Shown: positions 14,901-26,892 of the stretch, piece by piece
Layout of the letters: each line of letters begins with the position of its first letter
Position numbering within the stretch: the first letter of the stretch is position 1
Assembly (NCBI RefSeq): GCF_017562075.2
Contig: NC_054084.1
Coordinates: forward strand, 12,076,745-12,140,744
Source: Anopheles merus
Lineage: Eukaryota; Arthropoda; Insecta; Diptera; Culicidae
Reading direction: 5' to 3'
DNA length: 64,000 bases
The notes under the pieces: generated by a model
What the model saw: only the letters and a program-made list of their open reading frames with translations
The model's database searches: none
Told to the model about the DNA's origin: nothing
Translations under genes and position numbers: made by a program

Positions 14901-16770
14901 ACGAGCCGGATACGAAGAAACGGATCGCTGGTGGCCAGCACCGGATGCTCGGATAATTGGTCGAGAGGCGGGAGCGCTACGAATAAATTACCGGAAATCG
15001 CGGGGAGGTGGCTTGTGGAAGAGCCAATATTTTTCGTGCGCTATATTTTCACTTCCTGGATTTAATTATTATCCTGCCCGGTTCAGCAGCCCCCGGAACG
15101 TGTGTCTTCTCCCACTTTTTTTTTTCGCCAGAAACCAGGACAAAACTTTTATTCCACTGGTTTTAGGAAGCACGAGCAGGGAAAAATCTGAATTCTACGA
15201 ACAAAAAAACGACATTTCAAGCAAACCTGCTCGCTCGAGAATGGGAACACGGAAAAGCGAATCAGATGAACACATTATTGGAACACGAAACCGGGAGGGA
15301 AAAAATGTATGCGTATCACAATTTAAAAAAAAGGGATAATTATATCGCTCTACCCGACGAACGGGCCCACCTCCCCAGGCAGCTGGCGCTCGTAGCGAGA
15401 AAGCTTTCGCTCACAGTAAACAGCATTGACCGATTCCGGTTACTGGGAGCCTTTTTTTGTTGTATTTTGTGCCCTTTTTTCCGTTCCTTTTGCGTTGTTC
15501 GTTATTGAGACTGTTCCCACGTTTGCCCCGTCGATGGCCGTTTGCCGGGAATCACGATTTTACAGCGTCATTTCCTGTGCCGAGATGATAAGGGGGTGGA
15601 TGATGTGCGGTGTTCTTTTACAGCTGCTGCTCCGTGTGATCGGTTGTTTATCCTTTTGCACGCTTCCTGCTCCCCGGTCCGGGGGATCAGATTCCAATGA
15701 AAACACCGTCCTGCGGTCCTCCACCGGTGTTGCCCCTTTTCTTTCTCCGCCCTTCGGCAAAAGCTCCTCGGCTCAGCGGCACCGGAAGCAGCAAGAAAAA
15801 TAAATAAACGGTCAACGTAAACAGACGGAAGCTCGGGCCCGGCCCGGGGAACAGACGATTGAAGATTATTAGCTGGAAGCAAAGTGCCATTTGCCGTGCT
15901 GCTTCCACCACCAATCTACCGTTCCTGCTTTCCTGCTACGCCGGACGATGGAGCAGTGCGAAAAGTCAAGAAGGCGAGGATGCCCCCGGGCGGCACTAGC
16001 GCCATCGAACCAGTCTCCGCCCGGGTGTTTCTTGCCCGCGCCAGTACGGATCGTTTATTGGCAAACGCTTGCGAATCGTGATAACACTCGAGGCGCGGTT
16101 TCGGAATACTAAATTGCAGCCCAAGAAAACGCACAGTCGGGCTGGTTCATGGATGGTTTCCCGGTGGACCAGTGTCCCCCGCAACACGATACACAGGGTT
16201 CTGCGCGGCGATTTTAAGCAGGGAAGCATATTTTTTGCACCATTTTGATAAGCTCATTAGCGGGACGGAAATAAAATGGCATGTGAAAGGAGTGGTAGAG
16301 CAGCTTTTTTGTAAATAAAAGCTTTTGTGTTATTGCAAAAAGTAAAAATAACATTAAACCCGCTCAAGGGAGGAATGCTGTAAGTATTTTTATGTTACTA
16401 CAATTGGTTAGACTAAATTGCAAGGCTTAATTTTATCTGTAATATTCTTTAAGTTTGCTAACTGTGTCAAAGTTTTTGTTTCCTGATTCCAGTAAATTGA
16501 AAAACAAATACAAAATATTTACAATTTAAAAAAAAAACATGCCACCGATAAACATAATAAGAGTAAGACAATGGTTAAAGATAAATCATCTACCTTCGTG
16601 AATAACTTTACGATCTATTTAAAAAGCATCATTCCATCTCTAATTGCAAGAAGCAGTATTTTTCCAAGCTCTTACTCACTACTAATAATGACGAATACAA
16701 ACGGTATGTAAAGCGCTAACGTATTTTTATTCATCCTAATTATCCGTACAATTCACTGTTGCTCGTGCTG
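11218..16770. other. gene-free stretch, AT-rich then GC-richer block
   Basis: 11.1-12.9 kb is AT-rich and includes a TG microsatellite and two copies of a TCCGTAATT-GAAGCA-like motif (about 11,963 and 12,158). 12.9-16.3 kb is GC-richer and apparently unique. It holds ATGCAAAT (13,767-13,774) followed by ATGCAAAG and preceded near 13,013 by another ATGCAAAG, which resemble POU octamer sites. 16.3-16.77 kb is AT-rich. I see no coding exon. Confidence 0.55.
11870..11909. repeat. (TG)20 microsatellite
   Basis: An uninterrupted TG run of about 40 bp, preceded by two A-rich segments. It is flanked by non-coding AT-rich DNA. Confidence 0.97.
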
Positions 16771-16779
16771 TGTGCTGCT

Positions 16780-17159
16780 CAGTGATGCTCAGACAGTTGG
16801 TGTGTTAAATACATGCTTGGTGACATTTTAGCAATCAACGCTTGGTCAGTAACTTTGTCATGACTTTTTTTATACTGTGATCAGATCTGTAAAATGTCAC
16901 TGACAAAGTCATGACAAATTTTCCAACTGAAACAAAATCTATATCAGCGTCACAAGCTCAATTGTGATAATCAGAGGTGACAATTGGTGTGTTAAATACA
17001 TGTTTGATGACATTTTAGTTGGCTCGGAACCAACGCTTGGTAAGTCATTTTGTAATGACTTTTTTTAAAGTAATTAGTTGCAAAATATCACTGTCAATGT
17101 CATAAAACATTCCGATTGAAATAAAATAATATCAGTGTCATGAGATCAACTGTGATGAT
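16780..17159. repeat. two tandem ~195-bp diverged repeats related to the adjacent element
   Basis: Two blocks (about 16,790-16,985 and 16,985-17,160) share, in the same order, TTGGTGTGTTAAATACATG, a TGACATTTTAG segment, CAACGCTTGGT, a TCATGACTTTTTT-like segment, an AACTGAAA-like segment and a terminal TGATNATCAGAGGTGA. The last motif is also the left end of the inverted-repeat element that follows, so these look like decayed or nested copies of its left arm. Confidence 0.75.
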
Positions 17160-17529
17160 CAGAGGTGAGACTCAAACAGTTGTTGCAACCATCACATTTT
17201 GTGACATTTTGTGCAACCAACTGTTGGTCAGTCACTTGGTCGCGACATTTTCTGTCGGTGATCATCACAATAGTTTTGTGAGATATGCGGTGCGTGGAGG
17301 TGGTCCCAAGCAATCATGTTTTCTCGCTTTGTTTGACCTGACAAACAATTAAATAAGACAGAGCGAGAAACCATGCTCATTTTGTTGCTTGGGACCACAC
17401 GCCAATTATATTCCAAAAATGTCGTGATTATCACCGACAGAAAATGTCGTGAGTGACCAAGATTTGGGTGCTAAACAAAATGTCATCAAGCATGTGATTG
17501 GTCCACCGACTGTTTGAGTCTCACCTCTG
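17160..17529. mobile_element. 370-bp inverted-repeat (MITE-like) element
   Basis: The left end CAGAGGTGAGACTCAAACAG is matched exactly by its reverse complement at 17,510-17,529. The arms continue as imperfect inverted repeats for about 100 bp (for example CGACATTTTCTGTCGGTGAT at 17,249 against the complementary segment at about 17,425-17,455). An inner inverted repeat pairs GGTCCCAAGCAA (17,302 region) with TTGCTTGGGACC (17,384-17,397 region). It encodes no protein. The outer 8 bp on the two sides differ, so no target duplication is preserved and the superfamily is not assigned. A CAGAGGTG terminus would suit several DNA-transposon groups. Confidence 0.8.
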
Positions 17530-20500
17530 CTCATTTCAGTTGTGTACGTGAGCTGACTTGTATTTCGTTTCAAAGTATCGCGTTGAACACAAGCATTCGC
17601 ATGTCATGACGCACATTCATTGAGTATCAGCAATGAACATGAAGCTACCACGTATATGTTCATTGTTTTTGGCGATGATTATCACGTAATTCTTATGACA
17701 TTTTGCAGCACTGGCGACAACCACTATGAATCAAATTTATTCTATTCCGCTCTTGATTCGATTCGAATCTTTATCCAATGTGAAATTTTTGATAATCAAC
17801 TTTTCTTACAATTTTGAGATCCAAGCACATGATTCTTCAGCATCTTTAATTAATTTTTAAAATGGCTGAACACAATGCAAAACTTAAACCCTTTCAAACA
17901 TCTTTTATCACTTAAACCGTGTTCATCCAGCAATTAATACTCTTCACAGTTCACACCCAGCTAAGCATCCTCCTGGTTTGGCAGTAAATGATTGTAATTT
18001 GTGGCTGGCCAAGTGGTTCTGCCGACAGACAAGATTGGTCTGATTGCATAAACGCACAGACGAACAAATCTTTTACCCGTCCTGTCGTCCTGGAGCGCTT
18101 ACGTAGCAATATTTGTGAACGACCACGAAACATTCGACAAGACGTTCGGTGTGTAGCCACGTTTTGGAAAGATATCTCATCACCCGTTGCAATAAAACCA
18201 GATGAAATCCCCTGTATTTGCTTCTTCCCGGAAGCGCAAGTACAGCAAAGCCCCATAAAGCGAAAGTAGTTTGCCTTGAACGAACACAATTTACACCGTC
18301 CTCAAACCAAACCCCCCCGAGCCTCGAGGGTTTGCGAGTTTTGCTTCCGTAAACAAACAAATCCCAAGGGAAAATGAAACACACAGTCGCCCACAGCCCG
18401 TCCTAGCAAAGGGTACTACGGGCGGAAGTGTGTATACGTATGGCAGCAAATGGTTGCCAACCACACCAAAAGATGCCAAACCATCGGCGGCCCATAAATG
18501 GTATCTTTTAAACCATCGAAGGAAGGAAAAGCAATCGGGCGACGCAGAGGAGGAGGGCGAATAAATTTCCCTCCCAAAAAAAACCATCCCACCGCTCCGC
18601 CGCGTGAGCATGAAGGGATTCGTTTTAATTAATCGAAATTGAAAACAAACCAATCTTCCGACCGGAGGAAAGGAGCGCGCAAGGAGTAGGAAATTAAGGA
18701 CATACGGCATTGGCGGGACTGTTGCCCTGCCCTACGCTTCCCAATCTAGCCGCTGCCCGACTGTCGTCGGGAGGGCAATGGTGTGTAAAAGACATTTATC
18801 GGGTGTGGGAACTTAAATTAAGTGAAGAAAATAAAACCGAACCCTCGCTTTCTTTCACCAAGTCAGGTGGAGGAGCTGCAGGTGAAGTCAATTATCCCCG
18901 TTGCGAGAGGAGGAGGAAGCTGTGTGGCTTGCCCTCTTGCCCGTAAAACGTGTGCGATATTACACACCATACGACAGTTTTGGGAGGGAATTTATTCTTT
19001 TCAATTTCACGTGACAGAGGGCGCACTCACGAACACACATACAGTGGTACACATTTCGCAACTTAATTGTACACGGCTGAGAAAACAACGCGTAGAAAGA
19101 TGGTGCTCCGAACACACCAAAAACGAACGCGCCTGCCGCCGCCTCGTCAACGTCTTTGGCAACTTTCTCGAGCGTGTGTTTTGTTGTGCACACTGACTTC
19201 GTTAAGAAGATTTATTCCTGGCGGCGGAGGAGGGTCTTTGGAGCTTACCTTTGTCAGTGCTTCGCCCGGCGACCCGAAAGCATGGCCGAAAAAAAGCCTG
19301 ATGGGCATTTTAAACAGGGGCAACAAATCGTGAAATGAATCATCAAATAGAGTGCCGCCCGCGCATGGGAGTGTTTGCAACCGAGCCGCAACATTGCCGT
19401 CGTCGACCATTGCCACCCACTGCATGGGGTACGTGTGTGTGTTCTGCGTGCGGTGAAATTGTTTTACTTTTCCATTTTCCAATTCGCTCGGTTCTTCAGC
19501 GAAGCGTGCCCAAGACCCCCCAAATCAACCCAAAACAGTGCCTAGGCCGACGGGTACCCGGGGCCAAATCTCTGGGCGATCCTTTCGGCTTTGTTTGGGC
19601 TTTATTTGGGCTTTGTTTCAGTTTGGTTCACAACATTTCGTTAGCTTGTTCGCCGTGGAAGTTCACCGAACCCCTCAAAAACGCTCCCCTCAGAAAGCTA
19701 GAACTTTCCCTGCTGGTCCAATGTTTCGTTTTTTGTTGTTGCTTGTTTTTCCTCATTGTTTTACCGTCCGACTAACTCCAGGGTTTTGTATTTCATTCCC
19801 ATTTTTTGTTTTGTTCGTGCTTACTTACTCTCCCCTCATTCCGCGCTCAATGTCTCTTTTGTTCCTCGAATCAATCTGTCCATTAGGAATGGAATTCGTC
19901 TATCATCGTTTTCATCTCCATCATTACCGGGGGTTTGCTTTTCTTTTTTTTCCATTCTCCAAACGAGACTGAGATTCGTAACACTCCACAAGGACCACAC
20001 TGGTGACGGCGTCCACCGCCACTGGGTCGCGTTCTAATCGCACCGTTCAAATGAAACAAAAGCTAGAAATCAATTTTCATCAATTCCAACGCCACGACGG
20101 CACACTGGTCGAGAGACCTCAAACCTCCACTCCAGATCCGAGAAGTGTACCGAAATTGACATTCCTCTTTTTAATCTCTCACCGTCCGCGCGCGCTCGGA
20201 GCACAGATCTGTGGCGACACGTGGGCGATGTCCTTGCAACCGTTCCGGCAGGCCAACCGAGAGTGATTAAATTACATCAAGCTTCCAGCAGTCGGAGGGA
20301 AAATGCGGGGAAACTTTAATCTACGACCGATCCAGCGGGCGTCTTGTCGTAGCTGTATATCAGAGAACCTCTCAAAACCTCTGCTTTATTCGGGAGCTGG
20401 CAGTGTCTTGGCCTTGGACGACCGGATCGTATGACGGAGGGTTTTTGGGGGGTTCGTTCCGTCCACTGCCATCACTCTAAACTGCCTGCCCGTGCTAGCG

Positions 20501-23500
20501 TACGAGTGGTGGAAACACCCTTTTCTGCAAGCTCTTTCGGAAGGCTTTCCGTGCAAAAGCTTTAACTGGGGAGCTACGTGTTGGAATGCTGGGCTGGGCA
20601 CGAGCTTCTTGGGTTTAAAGGCTCTTGGGTTTTCCATGAACGCTTATTTGGCTGAAGGTCGTAGCCTCAAGCCACCGGGGAGCAACGTTTGGCACGAAAA
20701 CTGTACGGTGCTGGTGATGTAATCAGGTGCTTCGATTTTCAAGCTACCAGACAATTTGCTTGAATGGGAGCAACAGTGAATTATTTTCAGAACCAGAATT
20801 GCTGTAACAAACACAATTTGCCCACTATTAAACTCCTATATAGGAAGAAATTCCTGCAAGTTCAACCTCATCGTTGAGGAAATTTAATCTTTTGATGGTT
20901 TGATAGTGTGTGTGAGAAATTTAATTGAAAGGATTTACCCAAAGCAGATTCCGGCCAAGAAATTGACTCACAGACACTTACCTTGGGCGATTCTTGGTTT
21001 TTTTTAGCGTAAAACAGTTTTTGTTACTAATAAAACATTTTTTATATCTCTTAAATCATGCCATTAAAACATATTAATGGAATGCAATTTATCAATCATT
21101 TCCATACTTCGGCCAAATTGTTTTATCAGTATGCTTGCAAAGCATTTAGGAAACTATTGATCATTGGCTTTAAACATAAATGTATCAACTTTGAACAAAT
21201 AGCCCAAATCACTAAAAAAGGAAAGTATTGCACCTTCTCCAAAATACCTTCTAGCCTGGCCCTGGTAACTATTTCTTATCTTGAATCAATAAGAATCACA
21301 CGAACGATACGTACTAATAACAAAAAATCCTGCAATCTCTTCTATTCATAGATCTCGATGCGCTGCTGGCCATGTTTCAGATCCATTTCTGCGTATAAAA
21401 ATAATGTAATACGAATAGAAATTCAATTTGAGCTGATGTATTCTTATTAACATGGAATTGATTACCACACAGTTTTCCAATTAATTTTTCGCACACTCGC
21501 TCAAGTCGAAATCGAAGATTGTGTCGTATCCGATAAACCAAAGTAATCCTCAATAGAAATAAAAAATTTGAAAAAAACCAATCCATCTAACGCACACTAA
21601 ATATTTGTTCCTAAAAATCATTCCAATAAGAGAATGTGTCGCACCAAACACAATACACCCAACGAAAGCGCTTCGATCCGTCCGACGAAAAGCCACTCAT
21701 CCTACTTGCGCACACAATGTACCGTCCAGCCAGAGCTCGCCAACGCCTCCACCGGAGCTGACCGGAGCCGTGCGCAGCGCAACTTCGAAATTCTTCGTAT
21801 GTTTGCACGGTGCGATATATCCAGAGCTCCCGGGGAAAAAACGGATGCCTTCTATCATGGATTATGCTAGCCTTAATTTATTATTTACTCTGTTGGAAAA
21901 GCTATTATCTAGCCCTGGGAGCGTACAGCGAGCGGCGCCTTGCAGCCAGCGTGCAACCCGAGCGGTATCCTCCTCCTCCTCCTCCTCCTCCTCCTTTTCC
22001 TCCCGATGATATCCTTTCAATCATGCCACAAAGGCTCGTAAAGATGATTGGAAAGCAATCGAATTAATAATGCAATGTGAGACAACCATTTGCACGTTTT
22101 CCTCACGCGCGCGCGGAAAATGGCTCGTTAAAATCCTCGACCGAGTTGTTACAATTCTTTTCGAATGGGAGAAGTGGAAAGTAGAGAAAACGGGTGGGAG
22201 GGGGAGTAACTCAAACGAAGGGAGAATAATTGTCGAAACAGCTGATTCCGAGCGGTTCGAAGCAGAGATTTCGATGAAAGATTGTAAATATAAAATGCAC
22301 ATGCACTGTTTGCTGCTTTTTTTCGTGCATTTTTTGGAGTTCGCATATGCAATTTTCGTTGTTGAATATTCTCTTTATTGTTACACAGAGCATTACTTTT
22401 ATTATCGAAGCGCAATAACCATTGAATGGGCGAGCGCCAGATGGCTTATTTATGGGATCGCTCCAGTCAGTACCATCATTAAAAAGTAAGCGCGAGCCCA
22501 TAACAACAATCGGCATCAAAATAATTGTTTCACAAATAGTACCCAAGCACCTTAATTGCCAAATACGGCTTCATTTTATTGTGCCAGTGTGGCCCCCCTT
22601 CGTACCCAAACTGCGACAGTCACACCACACCAAGCGAATGTATCATATCAACTTATCGATCACGTATCGCTCATTTATCACGGCTGAATTATTTCCTCCA
22701 ATTTACAAAGCCCCCCATCGCCGAACAAAAGTTTAGTTACATTTTCCGACACACTCTGACACAAGGGTGCGTGGCCCAGGGTCTGATTTATTCTAGCTCC
22801 CGCGCACACAGTGGGCAGCAGTTACTTTTATTCACTAAACTCTATACCTCTGCACACCCGCTTTTGTCACCCGCTGGGTAAATGGAGGACCGCATCAACC
22901 ATCCACTTTTCGCACATCGCACATAAATCACCGGATGCAATAAATTAATCGTTCAACCTTTTCCAAGCACACACCTTTTTCGTCCAATCAATCCACGTAC
23001 TGTGCCCACGAAGCGCTCGTGCTGTCCAAAGGTTGCTTTGGCGCGGCACTCTGCAGTGCAAACCATTTTCCTGCCACACAAACCCAATCCCAAGCTCTCC
23101 CACATCGGCTTAAAACATCAATTAACTAGCTTCGTAGCTGGTGAAGCGCTGGTAAACTAGCTGGTCCCTCTTTTTTTTGTGACACTGAACGCTCTCACGC
23201 CCCACCCCCCCCCAAAAACGCCCGCAGTGTGACGTACGTTCGCACGCCGATAATCTTTACCAAGGTCAACAAAACCATCAACTACCGCGCGGTGTGGTGT
23301 CTCCCCGCCAGCTGCCGTTTGTCGCAACGGTTTTCCACAACCCATACACGTGTTTGTTGTCCTCAGCACGACTCAATGTGGGCAAACTGAAAGTTCCAGC
23401 ATCCACGTACACACACACAAACACACACAAACACACACTGGAAGCGATGTTGACTCTATTCCATCTATCGCACCGCCGCGCCCGGCTGCCAACCCGGTTG

Positions 23501-25113
23501 CCGATGGTGGTTAATAAAATATGTACCGAAAGCCATTTCGGGAAACGCTAAACGATAATTGGTAATGATCTCGAACCTCGTCTCGCTCTAAATTTTGCCA
23601 GGATGCCGGTGCAGGCAAAGGACGCCGGCGAACAGGAAGCGCAGGAACAGGAAGGAGTCAAACATAATCCAAACATACGACGTGTACGTGGTCGATCCGG
23701 GGCGATAGTATTGGCGTAACTTTCGGGTGGCCGCCGTGCCATTTGGTGGAAATTATATTTAACTTTTCCACCTCGGCTCACTCCTTCGCTCCTTCGGAGG
23801 AAGGGAAGGCAAGCGACACGACAACGTTGGCGCAGCCTGCGTTGTGTTGTTCAATGAAGTTCTAAATAAATATTGCTGCTAACCGACTGCTGCTAGTGGT
23901 GGCGAAGAAGTGCCAATGTCAACCCCTGTGCCCCAAGCACCACCAAAGCAAGAAGTCGCTTTTTCGATGGGATAAATTTCATTCGAAATAACCACACACA
24001 CAAATAAACACACACGCTTGTAAGGAACCGTTTATGAACGGTAAAAGTTCCCTTTTGGAGCGCTCGCTTTTGTTCGCTTCCCGTGATTCTGTTTATTGGG
24101 AATTTTATTCCTTCATTCCTTCCAGCAGCTCCAGGAGCACCGAAAAAATAAACCGAACAAAAGCACACACGCGGGTTGCCAATCAGTTGGGAAAATGCTG
24201 TAACCTTGCTACCCCAGTGATCGCAATAAAGCCGGTGTGTGGCATTTGGTTTCTATTGGTTATTATCATTATTATTAAACAGGTGAAAACACGGCTACAT
24301 CGGCACTTTAGGGTGCCGGTGAAAGTAAGTGTGTAGGCAGAAATCAAACAAACAAACAAACAAAAAACCGCTCCGGAAGGAAACCAAACCGGTTGGAAAA
24401 TTCAGAAAAGCGGAAAGCCCATTTTGAAACGCGAAGGCATAAAGAACGCGTCATTTAAAGGAATGTTTCTATTTTTATTTCTGTCCCTTTTTGTGTACCG
24501 CGCAACAGTACAATGAAACCCGAACGCTGCAATCGATGGTTGTATCTAAAAGTAAACGGAGCGAGGGGTGGGAGAAAATGAAAGAGAAAATACTTGTGAA
24601 AGTAAAAGCAAAAATCACACAAAGCGCCCCCCTTTCCCCCTTGTGCGAATCAGCGCAATTTTGGGCAATTTGGTGGTGCAAAAATATTATCCCGCTGGCG
24701 GGAGCGCTGGATTGTGTTTTCCGTAGACGCCCGCAGGGGCTGAGGGAAAATAAGCGTCAGAAAATCAGAGCGTCATTCAGTGATGCCCGTGTCATATGTA
24801 TGTGCGCGCGTGAAGCATGATGTTCAGTTTATCGTTGATGGAAAATGAAGGGAAAAACGTTAGCCAATAAAAGTGTACCGGTGTGCCCGGTGTTTTATCT
24901 GAGAAATGACGATGTTCGCAGTGGGTAATAATAATATCCGAAACCCTCGTTTCCAGCCCTTCCTTTAAAGAGAAAATCTGAAAAGGGCGGAGTAGAGACA
25001 TGTTTAATTGTTTGAATAAATATTGTGTTCCATGTATTAATAAAACAGTAATATAAAATAATCAAAAAAATGACATACAATGTAAAAAGTAAAAAGGAAA
25101 GTGTAGATTGTTA
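17530..25113. other. gene-free stretch
   Basis: 17.53-17.95 kb is AT-rich, and motifs at 17,690-17,710 (TTATCACG, ATGACATTTTGCA) suggest further debris of the neighbouring element. 18.0-20.7 kb is GC-richer and apparently unique. 20.7-21.6 kb is AT-rich. 21.6-24.9 kb is GC-richer with a TCC tract and CA runs near 23,410. No exon with a believable frame and splice sites was found on either strand. Confidence 0.5.
21968..21994. repeat. (TCC)9 microsatellite
   Basis: Nine uninterrupted TCC triplets. Confidence 0.95.
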
Positions 25114-25330
25114 AGGCCGGGGGACATTGTCCGCACTCGCTAGTATAATTTCGATTTTCACTAGCGCATCTGGCGGCGGCTGACCGCAGCATTTTGCCTA
25201 ACAATTTGGATCTGCTTCAGAAAATATGTTATTTTTCCATTTTTTTACTTACAATTGACTGGAAATGCTTTGTAATTGATAGATAAATATATTATGCAAG
25301 CATTTCAGCCATTTGAATTGTGAATTTGCG
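25114..25330. mobile_element. partial copy of the AGGCCGGG-ended MITE family
   Basis: It starts with TTA then AGGCCGGGGGACA and runs through CACTAGCGCATCTGGCGGC into a body that matches the reverse complement of the full copy at 26,537-26,892 (shared AAAATATGTTATTTTTCCAT, a TGATAGATAAATAT-like stretch and ATTTCAGCCATTT). Homology fades after about 25,320 and no right terminus is seen. A second fragment with the same subterminal motif in direct orientation lies at about 25,384-25,425, so this is a broken or composite insertion. Confidence 0.75.
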
Positions 25331-25383
25331 CATTAGATGATAAAAAAAGCTTTATTTAGTGTTTTATAAAAAAAAGCGATGAT

Positions 25384-25440
25384 AGTGTAAATTTTATTTT
25401 CACTAGCGCATCTGGCGGCTACCAGCGCAAGCTAGAGAGG
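25384..25440. mobile_element. terminal fragment of the same MITE family
   Basis: GTGTAAATTTTATTTTCACTAG followed by CGCATCTGGCGGC repeats the subterminal region of the copy that begins at 25,114, in the same orientation. It lacks the AGGCCGGG tip. Confidence 0.6.
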
Positions 25441-26344
25441 TCGGTATAATTTATAATAATTTAGAACCTATCCGTACATCTTTGAGTATCACATTTCATA
25501 CCGTCAAATTCTTCTAACTTCAATTATCATAATATGGATAAAAGTAATCATCATTATGGTCGAACTCGAGCTTACATTTCTACTATCTAACATTAACATT
25601 GTTCTACAGCAATGAGATGGTGAAAAAACTTGATTGTGATTTTTACGAGTTCGTCGATAACACACTGTTGGAGTTACTGGATGAGATTCAAGTTGTTTTC
25701 GGAGCAGAACAAATCCTATCAATGTTTTATTTTGCAGGTACATCCCTAGGGATAGCACATTAATAAATAGGAAACGAAAAGGTTTTTTCGCATTCTTCAT
25801 CTTTGGCTAACAATCAGCAGTACGAGTAAGAAAAACAAGTATCAACAAACTCCCTGATAGACACGACAAATTATCCGAAAAATTTTCACGATTAAACCCA
25901 AACTATTGCTGTTTTACGAGAACAACGACAGAGCCTGTTCGTGAACAATCTGATATCAATTAGTCTGACTTAGCATTACTTGTTCGTAGAGCATTATGAT
26001 AATTAGCTAATGTACTTTTTCGGAGGTCGTCAATAAGATATTTCTTTTGCTTTTTGGTTTTGACTGATCACACTTTTGCGCCCTCTATTACTGATACTTA
26101 ACTGATGAATCTTTGCAATTTGATTTTAAAATTGTAAATATCAATTTCAAACCTTGTTTTGATGCTTGTTATTACAGAAAAACAACAATATCACCAATCG
26201 ATATCATAAATCTTGTTTTTTTCTAAAATGTTTTGATGGAATAACGTAAGTGCCAAAAACTGCATTCTTCTGGCCCGCGGCTTATGATCATCAACTAAAT
26301 TTGGCCTTTGGCATCAAAAGTTTGCCGACCGCTCACCTATGCAA

Positions 26345-26480
26345 TACAAAATAGGTTCGTTTACACACCATAAATCTTTGTTGGCGAATCTTTCCCCTTA
26401 GACCAGAGATAAGTGTAAATAACAGATTCGCCAATATTTTTGAGTTTACACACCACGAATCTTTGTCGGATACAAACATC
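26345..26480. repeat. small direct plus inverted repeat cluster
   Basis: TTTACACACCATAAATCTTT (from about 26,360) recurs as TTTACACACCACGAATCTTT (from about 26,445). Between them GATTCGCCAA is the inverse of TTGGCGAATC. This is probably debris of a small transposon. No ends were defined. Confidence 0.4.
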
Positions 26481-26536
26481 GCAATTTGGGTTCTTGTTGT
26501 AAGAAATGCAGAATATGCCACCGTTAGAGCACTTTA

Positions 26537-26892
26537 AGGCCGGGGGACAGTGTCCGTACTCGCTAGTGTAATTTCCATTTTCACTAGCGCATCTGGCGGC
26601 GGCTGACCGAACCTTTTTTTTTTGGTCGTCGAGGGAATGGTCGTGCCGGATCCGAAATTTAAGTTGTTTTTTCATCGGTTTTTGAAGCAAAAATGGCTGA
26701 AATACTTGAACAACATATTTATCTATCGATTGCATAGCTTTTCCAGTCCAGTTGAAGTAAAAAACATGGAAAAATAACATATTTTCTGAAGCGGCTACAA
26801 ATTGTTTGGCTAAATGCTTCAGTCAGCCGCCGCCAGCTGTGCTAGTGAAAATCGAAATTATTCTACGGAGTACGATCAATGTAGCCCGGCCT
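26537..26892. mobile_element. 356-bp MITE with ~75-bp inverted ends and TTA duplication
   Basis: The left end AGGCCGGGGGACA is preceded by TTA. The right end is ...GCCCGGCCT followed by TTA. The ends pair over about 75 bp, including CACTAGCGCATCTGGCGG on the left and the diverged complement CCGCCAGCTGTGCTAGTG on the right. There is no coding capacity. A 3-bp TTA target duplication is the pattern of PIF/Harbinger-type elements, so that assignment is an inference from the duplication alone. The body is shared in inverse orientation with the partial copy at 25,114-25,330. Confidence 0.85.
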
